Assembly (NCBI GenBank): GCA_949317995.1
Contig: OX439049.1
Coordinates: forward strand, 13,640,395-13,704,394
Origin: Acholoe squamosa
Lineage: Eukaryota; Annelida; Polychaeta; Phyllodocida; Polynoidae
DNA: 64,000 nt
Direction: 5' to 3'
This document shows positions 59,745 through 64,000 of the stretch, piece after piece. Position 1 is the stretch's first letter. Every line of letters starts with the position of its first letter. Made by a program: the position numbers and the translations under genes. The notes under the pieces are model-generated. The model was not told the DNA's origin. It was given only the letters and a program-made list of their open reading frames with translations, and did no database searches.

Positions 59745-60600
59745 GTGGGGCCGATGATATACACACATCCTCGAGGTGCGAATAAGCGCTCACCGCCTTG
59801 AGGTGCGAGAAGTGGCCTTATTCTCCCCTCGACTCGAGGAGGTGTACCACATCGAGGTGAAAATAAGAATCCTTATTCTCACCTTGACTCGAGGAGGTAT
59901 GCTCTTATTCACACCTCCTGACTGAGTCCTGGAGGCTGGAGCCTGGAGGTGTGGTCCTGTGGATTTGTCACCGCTGTCGACCCCAATACAGTGAGTTTTG
60001 CGCCGATCAACTAGTTTGGATAAGCTTAAGGGATTGTATTTTCATCCACACCTCAAGGAGGTGGTATATAAATCTTTTTTATTCACCACTTAGAAGGCAC
60101 TGGGAGGGGGGTGGGGCTCTGAAATTTCAAGGAGGGGGGTTCATACTTTTGGAAATTTCAAATGATCAGGTGGGGGGGGGGGGGTCATGATCATTTTTGT
60201 CATAAGATTACCTGTAGTGGTGGGGGGATCGGAAAAAAATCTGCCGATCCGCCAAAATTTATCAAGCGCGCCCCCCCCCCCCCCAAGCTGGCAATAAATG
60301 ACTCGTCCCTACTAGAGCAGGGACCCAGGGTGGTTTTGGGGGATTAAAAAGATTTGAGACCCTTCTTAAAAAAAGTTCTTTTGGCCATTTTGGGGGCTGG
60401 GAAGCCACCCTGGTATGGCCTACTCAGGCTGCTGTACCTATACCTCCGCGAGGTGAAAATAAGGAACTTTGTCTTCCCGTCGTCGAGGTAAGAATAGTGC
60501 TGCTATTCTAACCTCAGCAAGGTGCGTATAAGGGCGATTATATGCACCTCGCCGAGGTGAAAATAAAGACTTATACACACCTTGTAGACATGCAAATATC
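59745..60600. repeat. Scattered GAGGTG-AATAAG motif cluster in TRAM1 intron 1
   Basis: CGAGGTG followed within a few bases by AAAATAAG or CGTATAAG, or the complement CTTATTC-CACCTC, occurs about ten times (near 59773, 59795, 59860, 59890, 60051, 60450, 60530, 60555). Spacing is irregular and both orientations occur, so this is not a simple tandem array. Confidence 0.6.
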
Positions 60601-60884
60601 GCTTCCAGACAGGTGTGAGATACGTCTCTGTAGCTGACTATTTACTCTAATTGTAATCTTATGAATAGTTTAGATACATTGCCAGTGATGTTGGGAAGCA
60701 GAATTTATTGGTTTCAAGGATGTATGGTTTGATTAAATACGGATTGTTTAACCAAAAGAGATGCCGGTTCATAACACTTTCAAACCCTTCCATGTCCATG
60801 GCCAACTTGTTGGCATTACCATTGCCGTTGGATGCTGGGCAGTGCTAGTGGGTGTGCTCTGTTCGGCGTGTTGTGTAGGCCTAA

Positions 60885-61184
60885 GGGGGTGATCATTTTT
60901 TAACAACCAGGGGGGTCGGTGGGTTTGTGCGTGGACGCGTGAAAAAAAATTAACCCCCCTCAAGGGGGTAAATTTTTTTGGCCCCCCCCATATGGGGCAA
61001 AATCTCACGCGAACGTGCCCTTTTAACCTACAGAAACACACAGGGTTTTCCACTGAAAACAGGTGAAATTATTTTGACCCCCCCCCCCCATCAGAGGGGT
61101 TGAAAAAATTCTGGGTTCGAAAAAATTCTGACCCCCCCCTCAAACCCACCAGCATCCCCCTGTTGTTAAAAAATTATCACTCCC
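60885..61184. mobile_element. GGGAG-family PIF/Harbinger-like MITE, 300 bp (TRAM1 intron)
   Basis: GGGGGTGATCATTTTTTAAC at the left mirrors GTTAAAAAATTATCACTCCC at the right, flanked by TAA (60882-60884, 61185-61187). The interior folds into G-run/C-run stems. It is the cleanest copy of the family in the window. Confidence 0.85.
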
Positions 61185-61187
61185 TAA

Positions 61188-61443
61188 CAGGGGTGTGAAA
61201 TCTCAGCCTAAAGGCGGATTTCAGCCTTTTTTAAGCTCACCAGAAAAATAACATCATCCAAAATTGACAAATTCTATTATCCCAAAGGTGATTTTTGGCC
61301 TCCCTGTAGATCAAAAAGTGTGATACTGTTACTATTAGACCATTTGAATCCCTATTTTGTAATGTAAAGATGCTATTTACAAATCTTTACAAGGCTGCTC
61401 AGTGCACTTCCGCCTAAATGGGTTTTGGTATTTCACACCCCTG
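61188..61443. mobile_element. CAGGGGTGTGAAAT-ended MITE with 5-bp duplication
   Basis: CAGGGGTGTGAAAT at the left is mirrored by ATTTCACACCCCTG at the right. CCTAA flanks both ends (61183-61187, 61444-61448). It is inserted exactly at the edge of the preceding MITE and shares the CAGGGG terminus and 5-bp duplication with 36816-37000. Confidence 0.75.
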
Positions 61444-61659
61444 CCTAAGGGTATTGACAATAAGGTGTCACTCCCTTAGTCTGTATTAGGCTATATGAAT
61501 TTAAGAATGAACAGTACAATATGGTATTCCCAAAACACTATTTATTTATTCATTCTAGTCAGGGTTTGGTGTACTAAAAATAACTTCCAAAACTGAAACA
61601 GGATGTATTGCAGGCTCGCATATGTTCACATATCACAAATAGATATGTGGGTCTAAATG

Positions 61660-61860
61660 CTCATCATTTTAAAATAGATGTGTATTCGCGAATCACAAAG
61701 AGATGTGTATTCACACGTTATGAATAGATGTGTATCACACAAATTCACATCACAAAATGGATGTGTATTCACACATTGCAAAAATAGATGTGTATTCACA
61801 CATTCCAAACTCGGTGAGAGGGGTCAGGCATCAGGTGGGGTCTTCACACATCACAAATAT
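61660..61860. repeat. Degenerate GATGTGTATTCACAC repeat
   Basis: AGATGTGTATTCACACATT-type units, about 25-30 bp apart, lie between 61675 and 61810. They give rise to a spurious 142-codon open frame. Confidence 0.75.
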
Positions 61861-62690
61861 CGTAGTACCTCACATATAAAGGTGACCGCAGACTGGGCCG
61901 ACTCGATCAGTAGTTACGGGGAGTGGCGCCAATACGATCATGGACATCAGACATCAGGATCAGCTGATCGAGTCCCCCCCAACTCAAACCCGAGAATAAG
62001 GGGGTCCAGAGGATCCTACCTACCAGTACCCAATACTCGTTTTTCTTTTAATTTTAATACTTCAGGCATGAATTTTCAGGATATATCCAAAATCTCGGAT
62101 ATTTAAAGGCTAAATTGGTCATCCTTGTGATTTGTACAGATCCAATGAGAAAATTATTTAACATTAATAAAGGGGGGTGGATAAGGCCACCATCTCGGAT
62201 ATTTCTTCAAAACCCAATCCCATACCTGATACATTGAGAACAAAATAATGTTTTAATACTCTGGTGACAAATCTGCAAGCTCTATGTGAGTCATACGCAG
62301 GGTTGCCTTATTGGCCACTAGCTGGTCTGGAGCTGGTTCCCTCAACACACTGAAAAGAACTGATAAGATGGGGCCAGCATGTCCCTGGAAGTGGGTGTTA
62401 ACCAGGGACAAGGTACCCATCATGGCATGTCTTATCAGTGGGTTTTAGCTCAACCAGCGAAATTCAAGATGGTGGCTCCACTAGGCCTCCATACTGAGTC
62501 CTATACGCAGGGTCTTTAATGGGCATATATAAGTTTAGGAAGGGCATTTCAGGGCTCGACAAATCCATGTGCCCAATGCCCTTGACTCAAAAAAAAATCA
62601 CTGGGCATAGTTTCTTTTTCAAGTTGTGCCCAATGGGCAGAGCTGTCCATCTTAAAAATATGTGTGTTCCACTTATCTCAATCAATCTAA
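61861..62690. other. TRAM1 intron 1, no feature seen
   Basis: No exon matching the second part of TRAM1 and no clear repeat family were found here. Confidence 0.5.
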
Positions 62691-62978
62691 GGCCACACCA
62701 AAAAAAAATAAGTTGGTCTATGGATTTTCGTTTTGAATTTTTTTTCGAATTTTTTAAGAATTTTTTGTTGTCCAATGGATTTCCTCCTTGAAAAATGAGG
62801 TGCGCGCAAAATTTTTATTTTTTAAAAAATTTTGCCAAACACTACAAAGAGAAAACTCTCAGAAAGTGAGGCGAGCGAAATCCATAGACAAGACTTTTTT
62901 CCAAAGAAAAAAAAAATTTGCATTCTTAAAAATATGAAGAGGGAAATCCGTAGACCAACTTATTTTTTTTATGTGGCC
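62691..62978. mobile_element. GGCCACACC-family MITE, 288 bp (TRAM1 intron)
   Basis: GGCCACACCAAAAAAAAATA on the left is inverted on the right with small differences. TAA flanks both sides (62688-62690, 62979-62981), a PIF/Harbinger-type duplication. The internal AAATCC(A/G)TAGAC words match 25063-25366. Confidence 0.8.
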
Positions 62979-63710
62979 TAAATATGTAATTTTTAGTGTA
63001 GGAAGTGAAGGTGACTAGTACAGAGCTTGCCTGCTGGGCACAACCTTTTTTTTTTGTGCCCAGTGGGCACACAATCTCCAAACTAATTTATCGAGCCCTG
63101 CATTGTAGAATCCGGGGGCGGACTGAGGATATTTGGAAACCATGTGTGTACACAAATTAACAGGAGAGGGGGTACTTTTAGTACCCAAGGAACGGTAATA
63201 AGGGGGCCTTTTGGATCGATTTGGGTTCATATGGGTACATTTTGAAATAACTATCCAACAGTGAAAGAATTTTTAAAAAAATCCAGCTACAACCAAAGTT
63301 AGAGCTAAATATCAAGGGGTTGTTATTTTTCTAAATTTCTATTATTATTTTTTTTTTAAGCGCATAGAACGCCTGGAAAAGGGTACCTTTTTGAGAAAAA
63401 ATCTGAAAATATGGTCGGGAAAGGGGTGCATTTTATGTTGATATTCCGCTGAAAGGGTGCCAAACTGAGAGGTTCTCTGGAGCACAAATGTTGAACCTCC
63501 ACACCTCAGCACTACCTTGTCTTGAATGGCACCGTTGCCATGCTCGCCTCACCTTATCAACTTCCGTTGTTAAGGGGGTCTCCAAGGGGACCATTGTCAG
63601 TGTTCAACAATGATGTCATCATCACCTAGGATACACAAATTTATTGTGCAGCCTCCAGGGCCTGGAAGTGATTCACTCTCCAAGCACTGGAATATAACTC
63701 CAAACATATA

Positions 63711-63943
63711 CCGTAAACTCCCGCGTAGAAGACGTGCTGCGCGTATAAGACGCACCCCAAACTCAGCACATGCATTTTCGCGTATAAGACGCACATTTTA
63801 AGGCTGAAATTTGTAAGATTAGTACATTTCTATAGTAAAATTACCCCTCGTATAAGACGCACCCCAAACTTCAGTAGATCCTATAAGACGCACCAGGCAT
63901 TTGTTTAGTGTAGAGGACGCGTCTTATACGCGGGAGTTTACGG
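63711..63943. mobile_element. CCGTAA-family MITE, 233 bp (TRAM1 intron)
   Basis: CCGTAAACTCCCGCGTAGAA and GCGGGAGTTTACGG ends are flanked by TA (63709-63710, 63944-63945). It has the same length as 47718-47950 and is highly similar to it, so both are probably recent. Confidence 0.88.
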
Positions 63944-64000
63944 TAGTTAGGAGATACTAAAGTTTTGTTTAGTATAGGTGGGAAAAACAAGGTTTCGACC

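Noticed and set aside
61678..62106. 142-codon plus-strand frame
   Set aside because: Its first half is made of GATGTGTATTCACAC repeats and the remainder has no domain.

Overview
This is a window of animal (metazoan) nuclear DNA, most likely from a marine invertebrate. The genes are split by GT-AG introns of about 0.2-7 kb. The proteins are close to vertebrate SDHA, ZMYND8 and TRAM1, and introns and spacers are full of short inverted-repeat transposons (MITEs), minisatellites, a DIRS element and Gypsy remnants. The phylum cannot be fixed from the sequence alone. Nothing here looks bacterial or viral.

Layout. 1-1300: decayed Gypsy retrotransposon on the minus strand, cut by the window edge. 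1750-2580: degenerate GACATG-rich repeats. 2992-18647 (+): complete 15-exon SDHA gene (mitochondrial complex II flavoprotein), with two candidate first exons and a duplicated splice acceptor before exon 13. 46932 down to 21522 (-): 23-exon ZMYND8-like chromatin reader (PHD, bromodomain, PWWP, acidic region, coiled coil, MYND), about 1581 residues. A THAP zinc-finger exon is joined in phase at its 5' end, and the stop codon lies inside a 96/88-bp minisatellite. SDHA and the ZMYND8-like gene converge, with 3' ends near 19.0-20.0 kb. 59517-59642 (+): first exon of TRAM1 (ER translocon-associated protein); the rest lies beyond the window.

Mobile DNA. An apparently intact DIRS retrotransposon (37805-44242, ORFs on the minus strand, perfect 48-bp inverted termini) sits in the intron between the PHD and bromodomain exons. 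It directly abuts a small DIRS-related foldback unit with perfect 88-bp arms. At least four short inverted-repeat families recur: CCGTAA termini with TA target duplications (Tc1/mariner-like), GGGAG termini with TAA/TTA duplications and GGCCACACC termini with TAA (both PIF/Harbinger-like), and CAGGGG termini with 5-bp duplications. One GGGAG element (49210-53848) appears to have been inflated to 4.6 kb by nested insertions, including a Gypsy integrase-LTR fragment.

The three cellular genes have unrelated jobs (respiration, transcriptional control, protein translocation) and form no operon or cluster. The most unusual points are the THAP-ZMYND8 exon combination, the DIRS/foldback junction, the stop-codon minisatellite, the alternative SDHA presequence exons and the 70-bp acceptor duplication. 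All exon boundaries were read by eye from splice sites, phase and family similarity; none is supported by transcripts here.
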